Below are positions 1-10,175 of a stretch of DNA of 64,000 nucleotides, piece by piece. The DNA is taken from assembly GCA_022702545.1 (NCBI GenBank), contig JAHRBC010000007.1, forward strand, positions 1,116,001-1,180,000. The letters run 5' to 3'. The translations under genes and the position numbers were made by a program. Numbering within the stretch: the first letter of the stretch is position 1; each line of letters starts with the position of its first letter. The notes below the pieces were generated by a model, which was not told where the DNA came from, searched no databases, and saw only the letters and a list, made by a program, of their open reading frames with translations. Source of the stretch: Phycomyces nitens. Taxonomy: Eukaryota; Mucoromycota; Mucoromycetes; Mucorales; Phycomycetaceae.

Positions 1-949
1 TTTTTTTTTTAATAAAGTGCCAGTAATTTCTATGGTCTGAATGTATACCACTTGATTTTTTTACAATTATTGAACATACTACTGTACATAGTTTTCCCTT
101 TCTGCCGTACATTTATACATCTGAAATAAAGTGAGTCAAAGGACATTGAATATGTGTCTCATTTGCAGTAGTGTACGATGATAAGGATATTTTATAAATG
201 TGATATGCACTGCTTGTCCCCCAAAATTGAGGGAGTTGGACACAACGTGAAGTGGTTGGGAATACAGCGATCTCATGGGCACGACATTTTAAGAGGGCAT
301 GACGTTTCTTGATGGGGTCTAGTATTTCTAGATGTTATGGTGTCTGGACATTGCCGCAGAGTTTCATGTTACAATTTACACTTTTTGACATCAAAATACG
401 CCAAGGATATAAGCTACATTTAATATATCACCTCCATTACAAGTTAGAATCGTTTTTAAAGTGTGTCATTTATAGAAGAAATGTTAAAGTCTTAGGGACC
501 AGATATATTTATTAGACACCGGACAGGACGTCACAATTAAAATGTCCGGTGGAATCAAAAAGTCGTGCCCGCTCAAAAACGTCGTACCCCATCCAGAAAC
601 GACGTGCCCCTAATATTAGTGGAGAAAAAAATGGATATGAGGCTTCATATATTATACATTGAAGTCTAGTGAATTAGGCGATTGTGAAATCTAAAAACAT
701 TATTGTTATGTATTTATGTAATACTAGTCGCAATGCTTGGGTGTAGTGTAGTGTATCGATCGTGTTGGCAAATCCTAAATGGCAAAAATAATTTGAAAAG
801 ATGGAAAATCCAGGGCACTCAATCAAATAGCAGCCATATGTGACTCCTGTTTATTTTTTAAAAAAATAAACAAGCAAAAGAGTGCAATACAAAAGAATAA
901 TAATAATAATATTTATTATTTATTTTCATTTATTTATCGATTGGGAGCC
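1..949. other. A/T-rich spacer, no gene seen
   Basis: This is the 3' flank of the U2 gene. Only short frames are present, up to 68 codons, with no family resemblance. It opens with a T run followed by AATAAA, and has a short AAT microsatellite near 898-915. Confidence 0.6.
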
Positions 950-1141
950 CCCCTCGGCGTCACATTGCAACAGTGTAAAGCAAAGGACACCTGTGGATTC
1001 TAGAGATGGCAAGCCAGAGCTCTAGATTCCGGGCGCAGAAAAATTAGATTAACAACAAATGGTACTATGTACCAAGTTATAGTTGTTAAACTATAAAGAA
1101 CAGATACTACACTTGATCTTAGCCAAAAGGCCTGAGAGGAT
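950..1141 (-). ncRNA. U2 spliceosomal snRNA
   Basis: U2 snRNA pairs with intron branch points in the spliceosome. Read on the minus strand, the 5' region carries the near-invariant U2 core: GGCCTTTTGGCTAAGATCAA, then GTGTAGTATCTGTTCTT, which contains the GTAGTA branch-point recognition element. Further on there is a U-rich Sm-like site (AATTTTTC, near 1040-1050) and two 3' hairpins: an 11-bp stem with one mismatch near 984-1020 and a terminal stem-loop with a GTTGCAATG loop. The length of about 190 nt fits the family. The 5' end is set by the start of the conserved block and the TATA spacing; the 3' end is known only to within about 10 nt. Confidence 0.95.
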
Positions 1142-1170
1142 GCGGATTTCTGAGTCCCCAAGATCGCTGC

Positions 1171-1179
1171 CTTTTTATA
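1171..1179 (-). promoter_or_regulatory. TATA box of the U2 snRNA gene
   Basis: The minus strand reads TATAAAAAG, 30-38 bp upstream of the inferred U2 5' end. This is the spacing expected for a TATA element. I saw no other conserved upstream element. Confidence 0.55.
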
Positions 1180-1566
1180 CTTTTTTTTTCAAAAACTAAA
1201 ATCGGAGTATGAATAAATTTTATATTTGTTACACTACAATTTTATTGGCTATAACTGTGAGCGTTAGTTTAAATCAATGGACAGTCACGAACGCAGTCAT
1301 TGACTATAAATAGGCCATTCATATTTAGTGAGTATCAAGGTCTGCTTGAATATTTTAGCAATGTTAGAATAAATTATTAAAGAGATTATTATTACAGGAG
1401 TGTATAGGATTCCAACCGATTTCCTTTGTGCGGCATAATTGTAAGCACATCTTTAATATAGATAAATATTGGGGACCATTTCATTAGCATAATGATGTTA
1501 GTTTTATACATTTTGCTGGCAGCAATCGAGTGTAAATGAGAATGAAAAGATAAGTTTGTATTTTAA
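1180..1566. other. spacer between U2 and the unknown gene
   Basis: A/T-rich DNA without a supported gene. It should contain the upstream promoter of U2 and the 3' end of the neighbouring minus-strand gene. Confidence 0.5.
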
Positions 1567-2692
1567 TCAAGGCATATCTCTAAGAGTCCATTGAGGAAGA
1601 GGCGGGTCAAGGTCTGTTGGTGCCAGAGAGATTGATACACTGGTAATAATTCTAGGCAACACTTGGTGAGAATTACAACCCAAGTTGAAAGTCACGTGAG
1701 CGTCGATCATTTCCAGGAATTGATTAAACTGCAATAAAAGCATTAGCATTAGCATTCGATTCAATACCGTCCAAAACCTATTTACCTTGTCACTCCTCCA
1801 TCCTGGACGTGTGACGGAAATCACTCGTCTTTTGGAAGACATAGACCCCTCATAATCAGACTCGCCTTCGGACATTGTTGATTTTTGTATCAATCCCGAG
1901 CAGTCTTCTCCTATACTCTTGTCAATTACATCCTTGTGGTTGGTATAGGCCAAGAGTCGACGATTGAGAAGCTAGTAAGATTTGATTACCGATATGCTTC
2001 CTGACATCAAAACAAGTGCAGATTTATAAACCACAACATACATCGGCTTGTCTGCCTGTTCTTCTTGACCGAGTATTCAGAGCAGCTCTAACGGCAGGAT
2101 CCTCCTTATCCTTGCGGCGTCGACTAGTAAAGTTGCTGTAGATACTCTTACGAATATCACTTCTTCTCAAACCACTACCAGTGAGCCTTGGTTCTATGAA
2201 GGCTAGGAGGTCTGCCACCAGCTCCTTGTTCGGGCTCGCATTAAAGAAAACACTTGTGTTCCATCTAGGCTTGCTGTTGTTGGCTGCAATTTCAGCCAGG
2301 TTGGTTGATTTGATTTTTGACTTCCACATGAAATTTCGGATGAGTTTCTGCCATGAAAAGAATCAGTCAATGAATCATAACACACTGTTACTTACATAGA
2401 TATCAGTAGATTTCTTTCTGGTCAGATCAGGAAGAATGACAGGAGAATTGATATCAGCTGCAGTTACCGGACTAGCAAGTCCATGTATTCCTGGCGTGTC
2501 ATTAGAACCCTGGACGCGATTGATTATGCCAAGGCTATTGGTCATCGTGGTAAGCTGATCCCGGACAGCAACCACCTCTCCTGTTACGGTTGTTATGTGA
2601 TGCTCCATGCTGGTCAGTCTGTCCATTATTGACAGATTATTTGTGCCAGGATGAGGAGCAATCCGGCGCATGTTAACCATTGGTCTATACAT
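1567..2692 (-). CDS. unrecognised four-exon gene (316 aa)
   Basis: I do not recognise this protein. Exons on the minus strand are 2692-2396, 2347-2042, 1971-1786 and 1728-1567. All introns are GT-AG, 48-70 nt, and all junctions fall in phase 0 with an open frame. The N-terminal part (about residues 20-60) has a heptad-like pattern that could form a coiled coil. The central part is helical and basic, with an Arg/Lys-rich stretch (SRRRKDK) and an RSRRTGRQ motif. The C-terminal block contains a GWRSDKFNQFLEMID segment. The clean splicing in a transposon-rich area suggests a real gene, possibly lineage-restricted, or a domesticated or passenger gene of a mobile element. The start is the first ATG of the open frame and could lie further upstream. 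Confidence 0.65.
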
Positions 2693-3519
2693 AATTGATA
2701 GATTAATGACAGTTTTCTTGTGTGATATTCACTTTTGACAGTTCGCTTTATTCTTTGTATACAAACAGGTAAAATTTGGGTGGGCTAATGGGTGAGAAAG
2801 AGAGATTTGACGATGCCCAGAGTGTCACGTAGATATTGATATTCAGAAAAGGTACTGTCAAAGTATCCAAAATGTCTTTGTGCACTATAAATCAACAGCG
2901 ATGTTTCATGTGGATTCAATTCACAAAGGTTTTTTTTTTGTCTCTTTCTATTCTCTTTTGCTTTTCTTTTTTACCTGGTGCCCTAGTGAGGCTGTGTTCT
3001 CATGTCATTTGAATATCATTTATTGTATCCATTGGTCACCCAATTCAAATAAATAACATTTTATACTACTTGGCCGACTCACAGTCAATAGTTTTATTGA
3101 GTATCATCATTACTGTCAAAAATGATATTGGTCTATATGCTTTCGCTAAAACAGCCTCTACTACAATGCATTAATATTACATAAAGACCAGTTGTGTAAT
3201 CCCTTGGATTTTATCTCTCTCTCTCTCTCTCTCTACTAATCTTGACTACAAAATAATCTTTTAAATCTATAACAATAGGATTCATTCCTTATGATTCTGA
3301 CTCGCCATTTACCCATTCTTATAATGAAAGTACACTCTTATGCACACCTTTTACAAATATTTTAATATCAAAACCATATAAAAAGCAGCCTTAAACCTTC
3401 AAAATACAGCCGAATACTCTTGAATAAACTGTCGAGTATTTCATAATTCAGGAAAGCTTCAAGTAAATACACCAAATTCAAGTGATATCTGGAAACTGAA
3501 CAGGGTTCAGATAAAAAAG
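2693..3519. other. spacer, 5' flank of the unknown gene
   Basis: No supported gene. A short CT microsatellite lies near 3214-3234. It probably contains the promoter of the minus-strand gene that ends at 2692. Confidence 0.5.
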
Positions 3520-4350
3520 TTGTGTACTTTTAATCTCAGATCTTTATCTCCTTGGATACCTTTACACTTTGCTTTGTTTGTTTTCTTCTTCTTCGGGTGC
3601 GTTCCGTACTTGGTCTGTGATAACATCTTGATCAGACGACCTTACGGTGATTTCCCCAAGGGGCGACACCGTATTCAATACGTCTTCCCGAGCCTTGGAT
3701 GATAGAAGACTGCTTCTTCAGTCATGGTTCCAGGCGTGCATCGGATCCTCTTATTCTCAACCCCTTCAAACTGACCTATCTATTTTTTTGTTCTCTGGCT
3801 ATGATCGACAACAAGCACTTGTAAGTAGCAAACACTGGTGCTTTTCGGTGGCACATCGCCCCCATGACAAATACGCCACCACTGACACCGGCCCGTTGGA
3901 AGAAGTTCTGGCGGCAAAGGATCCCCCCAATACTGCCAAAACATTTGGAATAAGGCTCTATGGAACTATATTCCAAACTGTGTTCGGCCTCACGGTATAA
4001 TTCCGGCCACCATGCCGTCCACCGTGCCGTCCATCGCCTGACTAATGTGCTTTTCCCCAGTAAAAGACATTGGTCACTTCTTCCTCACCTGTACCGCTTA
4101 ATCCCGTGTGTGGCAGATAATGTTCGCCAGTAATCTACCGGAATGTAATGTAAAGGCGGCACAGAACCTATTTCTCCTTGGTAGGTTTCCAATGTCATCC
4201 AACACATATATGCTTTGCAAGTAGTGCTGGTAGCAGTCACGGTCAATGCGATATGGCATGCCCACTGGAACTTTGTCTTTGAAGACCTTTTCTTCCTGGC
4301 TAGTGTGATGGCCGTCAAGGTCGCAAGTATTATGTTGTGACATGAGTCAA
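3520..4350 (+). mobile_element. decayed LINE (non-LTR) retrotransposon, 3' part of the reverse-transcriptase ORF
   Basis: Stop-riddled and frameshifted plus-strand remnant. Short peptides in shifting frames fit the C-terminal end of LINE reverse transcriptases: a tryptophan-rich RWKKFWRQRIPP stretch near 3893-3930, then in the next frame an IWNKALW segment near 3943, and finally the zinc-knuckle-like ending DIGHFFLTC...VW near 4068-4115. The catalytic core (YADD region) is not visible here. Several stop codons interrupt each frame, so this is a dead fragment. Ends were not found. The alternative, a chance frame, is less likely because the peptides lie in the right order. Confidence 0.5.
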
Positions 4351-4785
4351 TGAGATTTTATACCATTGCCAAACTCCCATAGCATTATTTCTTCAAAGTA
4401 TTTATTTTTGACCACGTGACTGACTCAGTAGTCCTTAACCATACTTCTTTTCTTTTTTCATATTTTGCGTGCTTGCATATACATTCTATTTTTTAGTAGC
4501 CGCACGCAAGCGCGTCGGCCATACCCAATAAAGAATACAAAAAAAGAGGCATTCTGCTTTTCTTAATCTCTTAAATTCCATTAATACCTTTAACATCTTG
4601 CCTAAAGTACAAAATACTCAGCCCCCTTAAGACTTTTGTTTGCAAAAGCTCTCAGATTTGAGAAAAAGGAATCATAATTGGGCTTGACATTTCCGGAATG
4701 AGAGTTGCCGACATTGCGAGACACAAAGTCGTACCACCTACCACAATCTCTTGCATTCTTTTTTTAAAATAAAAACGATACAAGG
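4351..4785. other. spacer between LINE and Tc1 remnants
   Basis: A/T-rich, no gene. It may contain the left end and terminal inverted repeat of the neighbouring Tc1-like element, but I could not match a repeat pair by eye. Confidence 0.4.
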
Positions 4786-5683
4786 AAACTGGGTCTGTTG
4801 CTGACAGCAGCCGTTCAGGAAGACCAAAGCGACTTACTCCCAGAGAAGAAAGACATTTCTTGTAAAACTTGAAGAGAGATCGTCATCAGACTTTGGGTGA
4901 CATTACACGCGCCATGAAGGAAAAGACGGGAAAAATCTGTTTGTGAAAAGACTATTAGTACAGCTTTACACATAATGGAATATTCATTCATGTCTAGCTC
5001 TCGCGAAGCCTCTGCTGACTAAGGAGCACATTGCAAAGCGCCGCGCTTTTTACAATGCTGTAAAAAAAAAACTGGGATCAGCAATGGGAAAAGGTGATCT
5101 GGAGCGATGAGTCCAAGCGCTCTCTCTTTTCAAGAAGAATGACCGTGCCCATGTTTGGCGTGAGCCTAATGAAAAGTACCACCCTGACTGCCTTACTCCA
5201 AAAGTGCAAGGAAATGGAGGTTCAATTATGATCTGGGGGTGTATCTGGGCAGGAGGGATTGGACCACTTTTTGTTTTGGATGGCAATATGAATGCCAAGA
5301 AGTATGTAAAGGTTTTGCAAGACTCTTTTTTGCCATTCTATGAGAATCTTCCCCATGTCGAGGATGGTGGCTACATTTACCAAGAAGACAATGCCACCTC
5401 CCATAAAGCAGCCATGTCAGAAAGGTACAAAGAAGACCTTGGGCTGAAGGTCTTGGAGCGTACAAACAGTCCAGACCTCAGCCCAATCGAAAACATTTGG
5501 AGTCTTTTGGATGACCTTTTGAGGATGAGGCCTCACAAGCCTACCACTCTGGATGAGTTGAAGGAGGCTTTACGAGAAAGCTGGAGAATGGTGACAGTAG
5601 ATGTTTGTGAACGATACTGTCTCCACATGGATATCAGATTAGCTGCTTTGAAAGCGAATAAATTTATGCATATTCCATATTAA
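4786..5683 (+). mobile_element. Tc1/mariner transposon with broken transposase (element 1)
   Basis: Remnant of a Tc1-family DDE transposase gene. The N-terminal helix-turn-helix part is visible only in pieces: an RSGRPKRLTPREERH segment at about 4812-4856 ends at a TAA stop, and further stops follow. The first catalytic Asp is in VIWSDESK (about 5094-5117, frame 3). A frameshift near 5125-5135 moves the rest into frame 2, which stays open to 5683. That part holds the second Asp (YIYQEDNATSHKA) and the third acidic residue (SPDLSPIENIW). The C-terminal half is therefore intact for about 160 codons, but the full protein cannot be made from this copy. Terminal inverted repeats and TA target duplications were not located. 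Confidence 0.85.
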
Positions 5684-5997
5684 ACATACCCCATTTTTTA
5701 CTATTGTAAACTTCATACATTGAAGATTAGTCTCTATGAATATCATGGCTATATGTAGTCTTTACATTCTTTACTACACGACTAAAGATACAAGACTTTC
5801 ATCTTTTTTTTTATCAGACATTCAAACCGCCACAGCTTTTTTTATTACTAGACCCTGTATAAGCGACTATGAGCTACATTGGCATAAATTAATTCAGTTT
5901 TGTTTTTTAGAATCCTGTACCTTTTCAATAAAAATATACAACTTCTTTACATACTTTTACCAGAATACACTATAGATATTATATATAAAAATATAAT
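5684..5997. other. spacer between two Tc1-like remnants
   Basis: A/T-rich, no gene seen. Element ends probably lie here but could not be fixed. Confidence 0.4.
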
Positions 5998-7010
5998 TTA
6001 TTGCAAGGCTTAATAATGGGTATGAGATCCGTGATTGTTTTTTACGCTCTTGAATCCAATTTGACATTGTCATGAAATAGGATCCTACAACTGTCTTAGG
6101 TAATTATTTCCCATTCTTCTTGTAGTGCACGACCCAAAGAGTGTTTGTTTGCAGGATTTACCTTTCTGATTCTCAGATTATGTTCCAAGTAGGACGATAT
6201 GTTTTCTATTGGGCTCAGGTCACGTCCGTTAGCTGACCATGTTATAATAGGAAGATTCACCTTGTCTTTATACTAATTCAGCCAACAGACTCTTATGACA
6301 AGGTGGATTATATTCTTGAAAACTAAATTCTCCATGTTTCCTTTGCTTAAGACTTTGAAACCACGGCATGAAAGCATAAGAGTCTTGTGTACTTGTGCTG
6401 ATTTAGGGTACCATTAACAATCATAAGCTTTTTCACACCTCCAGCCAAGATATACCCCCCATACCATCACTGAACCCCTTCCACCTTGGACTCTTGGCAC
6501 AACATATCCTCTTTTGAACTTCTGGTGTTTTGGGCCTCACACACAAATATTTACAGCCCTTGGGAATACCATTAATCTATACTCATCACTCTAGATCACT
6601 CGATTCCATTGCTGATTGATACAACAAGCCTCATTTCCAAATTTCGGGCGGTTTCTGATGTGGGTTTTTAGTAGTAAAGGTTTGCTGGCAGCTACGCAGG
6701 ACCATATTCCAAGTCTTTTTTTTTTTCAAATACATTCAACCTGCATCTCTCTTGATATAACACCTGATGATGTCGGAATCTCATTCGTAATGGTGTCTAA
6801 TGTTGTGGTTGAATCCATGCGCACAATGTTACCTAGAGATTCTTGGATCACAATCTTTAAAAGGTAGGATATTTCTTCAAGTTTGTTAACAAGGGCAGCT
6901 GGAGTTTTCTCCACTCTCTGCATAGTTGTTTTCACCAAAGTATAAGGTATGTCATATCGGCGTGCAATCTCGGCCATGGACGTAACAAAGTCTAATGCAC
7001 CAACAATCTT
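5998..7010 (-). mobile_element. decayed Tc1/mariner transposon (element 2)
   Basis: A second, more degraded Tc1-like element in opposite orientation. On the minus strand an 83-codon frame (6977-6726) encodes the N-terminal helix-turn-helix region (MAEIARRYDIPYTLVKTTMQ). Further along, in broken frames, come a VIWSDE-like block, a GGRGSVMVWG block and the third catalytic region, RDLSPIENI, near 6190-6240. Stops and shifts throughout make it a pseudogene. It differs clearly in sequence from element 1, so the two are separate insertions of related families rather than one rearranged copy. Boundaries are approximate. Confidence 0.7.
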
Positions 7011-7438
7011 GCCTTTTGGTTAATCTGAAGATTCGGTCTTCTTTTGAGGGATATTCTCAAGATTTTTAAGAAACATGAAAAGAATCAAATGATAAAAATA
7101 AAAATAGATGTTTGTAATCAAAAAGCAGGTAATTATACGAATGAATACTCAATTAATCAAGACCACTTTATACACTTTTGCTGTTTCTTTTTTTTCTTTT
7201 TTTGTTTGGTCATTAAAACATAAAGAGAGAGAGAGAGAGAGAGAGAGATCATGTGATCCACACCAAAAGCGTCTTCATTTTACTGTTCAAACTGCTTGGA
7301 CCCTTTTTGTACTTGCAGACGGCTCAAAAGGAGGGTCACGCAGGTCAAGTCACAGGCCTTCTTTCTTTTTTTGACCTTTTTTTTTTAATTTTATTTAAAT
7401 TTCCAAAGTTATATACTTCTTTTTTCTTAATCCACATA
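7011..7438. other. NOP9 promoter region
   Basis: 5' flank of NOP9. It contains a GA microsatellite (about 7223-7249) and a T-rich tract directly upstream of the start codon. No other gene is seen. Confidence 0.5.
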
Positions 7439-9879
7439 ATGTCTACTGCAGAGAGAAAAGGACGTACCAAGAAGAGAGGAAAGAAGCAAAAGAAGGGAGT
7501 TGGGATCAGTGTTCCCGGCCAAGACGAAACTTCATTTGGCGGAGAAGATCATCAGGGTGGACAATCCTTGACAGTTGGACAATACGACAGTCCCCATTTC
7601 CAGGCTGGTCATTACGGAGAAGTAGAAGAGCAATTGCTCGGTTACTTTAAAAATGTCGAAAGTTCCCTTGACGATCCTCAATTCGAGACTGCGGAAGGTA
7701 CATTAGAGTGCAAACAAGAAAGAAAGAAAGAGAGAGATTCGCCTGACGATCATGTTTAGATCAACGTTTGTTTGTCGACAATGTCTATAGTGAAGTCGAG
7801 GGTAATGAGCTTCGTCTGGCTACAAACTACTCTTGCTCCCTCATTCTCGAAAAGCTTCTCAAGATCTCGGACCCATTCCAGCTCCGTGTATTTATGGACA
7901 AGCTTAGAGGACGGTAAGCTAACTAGAAACCCACCAAAGATGCGAAATATCCTTGTTCTAAATCCTTTCTATAAAGAACTGTCGAACTATTCGCCCATCG
8001 TTTCGCTTCCCATGTTTGTCAGACTGTAATTACTCTTGCTGCCGATGTTGTAGAACAGGAAGTAAACGAGTCCAACGAGAATAAGATGGACACATCTGAT
8101 GATAAGAAGGATGGCGAGCTTCTTTCGATGGAGAAACTTATTCTTGGAATGTGCGAGGTAAATATATACAACCAAAGTAGATATGATTGCTGGTTTTGAG
8201 ACCCGAGTATATTTATATCCAACTCTACCTTAGGATATCAAACCTGTTGTAGGCGGTCTGATTTCCCAGCAATTTGCCTCTCACGTTATCCGTGTCTTAC
8301 TGTTTGTTTTGGCTGGAAAGCGTGTGGATGAGACCAACGATGTAAAGGGTCAATTGAGAAGCAAGCGGTCCACAAAGTACAAGACTGAAAACAATGATAC
8401 TCTGACAAAGTCTTCTTCAAGATCTTCTCCCATCAGACGTGTTCCTCCTTCTTTCAAGGAGATGTTCCGCACACTGTCTACCGAATTGGCCATTACCTCT
8501 TCCGAGACTGACGTGAGATCTTTGTCTGTGCACCGCGTAGCAAGCCCAGTCCTCCAGCTCTTGTTGGAAATGCAGGAGGAAGATGCAGAGGGTCAAAAGG
8601 CAAAGAACATTCTCTTGGATCGTATCCTATGGGGTGTCGTTTCTGATGTTACAAAGCCCACAGAGAACAAGGATCGTGATTCTTGGTTCGAGACCCTTAT
8701 CCGTGATCCTGTTGGATCCCATCTGCTAGAGGTCATCTTCAAGGTTGCCCCTACTCCTGTATATAACAAAATCTACACTCACTACCTCAAGAAGAAGTTG
8801 GAGAAGTTCAGCTTAAACCCAATCGCAAACTTTGTCATTCAAAATTTCTTGACACATGCCAGAAACGCAGAGCAGTTTGAGAAGATGGTCAAGGAGCTCA
8901 GTGGATCGTTTGAAAAGCTGCTCAGTAAGTGTATTGATCATATTTAAAGGTCAAAATGGATTCTGACAAGAAGTCTAGAGAATGGCAAGTTTGGTGTTAT
9001 CCGTAGTTTGGTTGATGCCTCCTTGAAGCTGGGAACAGCCGAGAAGGATATCGTAAACGGTCTCGCAGGCGCACTGCACATGCCAACTGATGGAAGTCAA
9101 GAGTTTGTCAATTGTGTGATGCGTATGTGGACATATGAGGTAGGGTTGTTTGTAGGCAAGTCTGGACATGCTTATTAAGCAAATTGACCAATTAGGATTG
9201 GATGGGAGCTTCTGAAGAGGAGAAGAAGAACCTTCGCAACTTCCATATGCAGGGTTCATTACTGTTACAGTCTATCATGAAGATGCCAGCACAATACAAT
9301 GCCATTGCAACAACCAGGTAAGCAAGCAAATATGCTACTACTGCCATGTTGTTATTATTCTTTTTTGCTTAATCTCTTTGGCTGCAGTTTCTTGTCTCAG
9401 AGACCCGAGGTCACATACCAGTGGTGTTTCTCTCCAGTTGGATCTCGTGCTTATGAGTCAATCTTGACATCGCCTACTGTAAATGACAAGATGAAGAAGA
9501 AGATCATGCGTAACCTGCAGGGCCATTATGCCGACCTATCAAAAGACAAGTTTGGCAGTCATATCGTAGAACACTGCTGGGCTGTTGCAGATATCGATAT
9601 GAAGGTACGGCTGAGATCATTGTGTGCCCGCCCAGTTTACTAATATGTGTATCTATCCAGGAACGTATTGCTTCTGAACTCTTGAAGCGTGAATACGATC
9701 TTTCAGAGCATTATATCGGTAAATGTATCCTGTGGACATGCAAGATTGACCAATACAAGCGGAGACACGACGAATGGGTCGAGAGAGAGAAGGGCATGGA
9801 GCGTAAGAAGGATCTTTTCAAGGATATCTTGGGAGACGATATCAAGCTTTCTGGCAAGCGTAAAAACAAACAGGCATAA
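7439..9879 (+). CDS. NOP9: Nop9, pumilio-repeat ribosome biogenesis factor (667 aa)
   Basis: Nop9 is a nucleolar RNA-binding protein of the 90S/pre-40S particle, needed for 18S rRNA maturation. Exons are 7439-7697, 7760-7913, 7977-8157, 8234-8924, 8979-9139, 9196-9317, 9388-9604 and 9661-9879, all GT-AG. The spliced length nearly equals that of yeast Nop9. The N-terminus is very basic (KKRGKKQKK). It is followed by the family signature YFKNVESSLDDPQFET and by pumilio repeats throughout, with blocks such as RGRTVELFAHRFASHV, FASHVIRVL and DKFGSHIVEHCW. An acidic, Lys-rich insert lies near residues 160-185. The start is the first ATG of the basic N-terminus; the frame stays open upstream, but without similarity. 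It ends in a basic tail. Confidence 0.9.
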
Positions 9880-10175
9880 AAAAAATCACACACTTTGCAA
9901 ATAATAATAATAATCATTTAAACATTCAAAAAAAAAGGCGCATGCTCAAAGACATACGGGAACTTCAATATAATAATTGTGTATCATTAATTAGATATTG
10001 CTTACAAGCAAAAAGAAAGAAAGAAAGGAAGGAAGAAAGGGCTGAAACGGATTGCTTCAAATGTCTGAAGAATAAAATAAAATAAAATAAAATAAAAGGG
10101 TTGCAAAAAAAGGGGACAAGGCTATTCTGCAAAAATAAAATAAAGATATACATATATCATAAATGAGAATACTAT

